Below are positions 5,099-5,159 of a DNA stretch of 5,159 nucleotides, one piece after another. The stretch's first letter is position 1; the number at the start of each line of letters is the position of its first letter. This stretch comes from an uncultured Actinomyces sp. (GTDB lineage: Bacteria; Actinomycetota; Actinomycetes; Actinomycetales; Actinomycetaceae). The translations under genes were made by a program, and so were the position numbers. Location: positions 1 to 5,159 of the forward strand of contig CACYEE010000074.1 of NCBI GenBank assembly GCA_902773415.1, given 5' to 3'. The notes beneath the pieces are model-generated. The model did no database searches, was not told the DNA's origin, and worked only from the letters and a program-made list of their open reading frames with translations.

Positions 5099-5159
5099 CG
5101 GAGAGCGGAAGGTCCGCGCGGGCTTCGCGAGACCGGAGCGAGGAAGCCGTGGCCGGTAG

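Noticed and set aside
5099..5159. Start of another gene at the right edge
   Set aside because: No start codon with a ribosome binding site and no protein motif can be seen on either strand in this short end. A gene may begin beyond the window.
1..5159. CRISPR array, tRNA, rRNA or riboswitch
   Set aside because: No regularly spaced repeats, cloverleaf-like segments, rRNA-like blocks or recognisable riboswitch cores were seen in the intergenic regions.

Overview
This is a GC-rich bacterial window with five complete genes, all on the + strand. Codon third positions are mostly C or G, and every gene has a purine-rich Shine-Dalgarno site. The style fits a high-GC anaerobe or actinomycete; a gut Coriobacteriia-type actinobacterium is a reasonable guess, but no marker gene is present to prove it.

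Layout. Positions 1-151 hold a short palindrome, a long hairpin and the leader of gene 1. Genes 1 and 2 (152-1030 and 1046-1486, 15 nt apart) look like the alpha (metal-binding TIM barrel) and beta (small DUF6379-type) subunits of a C-glycoside deglycosidase. A 281-nt gap with two strong hairpins follows. Gene 3 (1768-2688) is a second, different sugar isomerase/epimerase-type TIM barrel. A 165-nt gap with two adjacent hairpins follows. Gene 4 (2854-3798) is a ROK-family sugar kinase, probably a glucokinase, and 51 nt later gene 5 (3850-4923) is a Gfo/Idh/MocA-family NAD(P)-dependent sugar dehydrogenase. A 17-bp perfect hairpin (4991-5035) probably terminates transcription. The last ~120 nt hold short GGGGACAG repeats and no gene I can support.

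How the genes may work together (inference from families). The gene 5 dehydrogenase would oxidise C3 of a glucosyl group to a 3-oxo-glycoside. The gene 1/gene 2 heteromer would then break the aglycone-sugar bond, which in the known systems (puerarin Dgp, Eubacterium cellulosolvens Dfg, carminic acid Car) is a C-C bond. Gene 3 would isomerise, epimerise or otherwise process the oxo-sugar, and gene 4 would phosphorylate the resulting hexose for glycolysis. The window therefore looks like a compact catabolic module for plant C-glycosides (flavone or isoflavone C-glucosides), or for O-glycosides broken down through a 3-keto intermediate. No transporter, regulator or aglycone-degrading gene lies in the window.

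Spacing, hairpins and codon use suggest three units: genes 1-2, gene 3, and genes 4-5.
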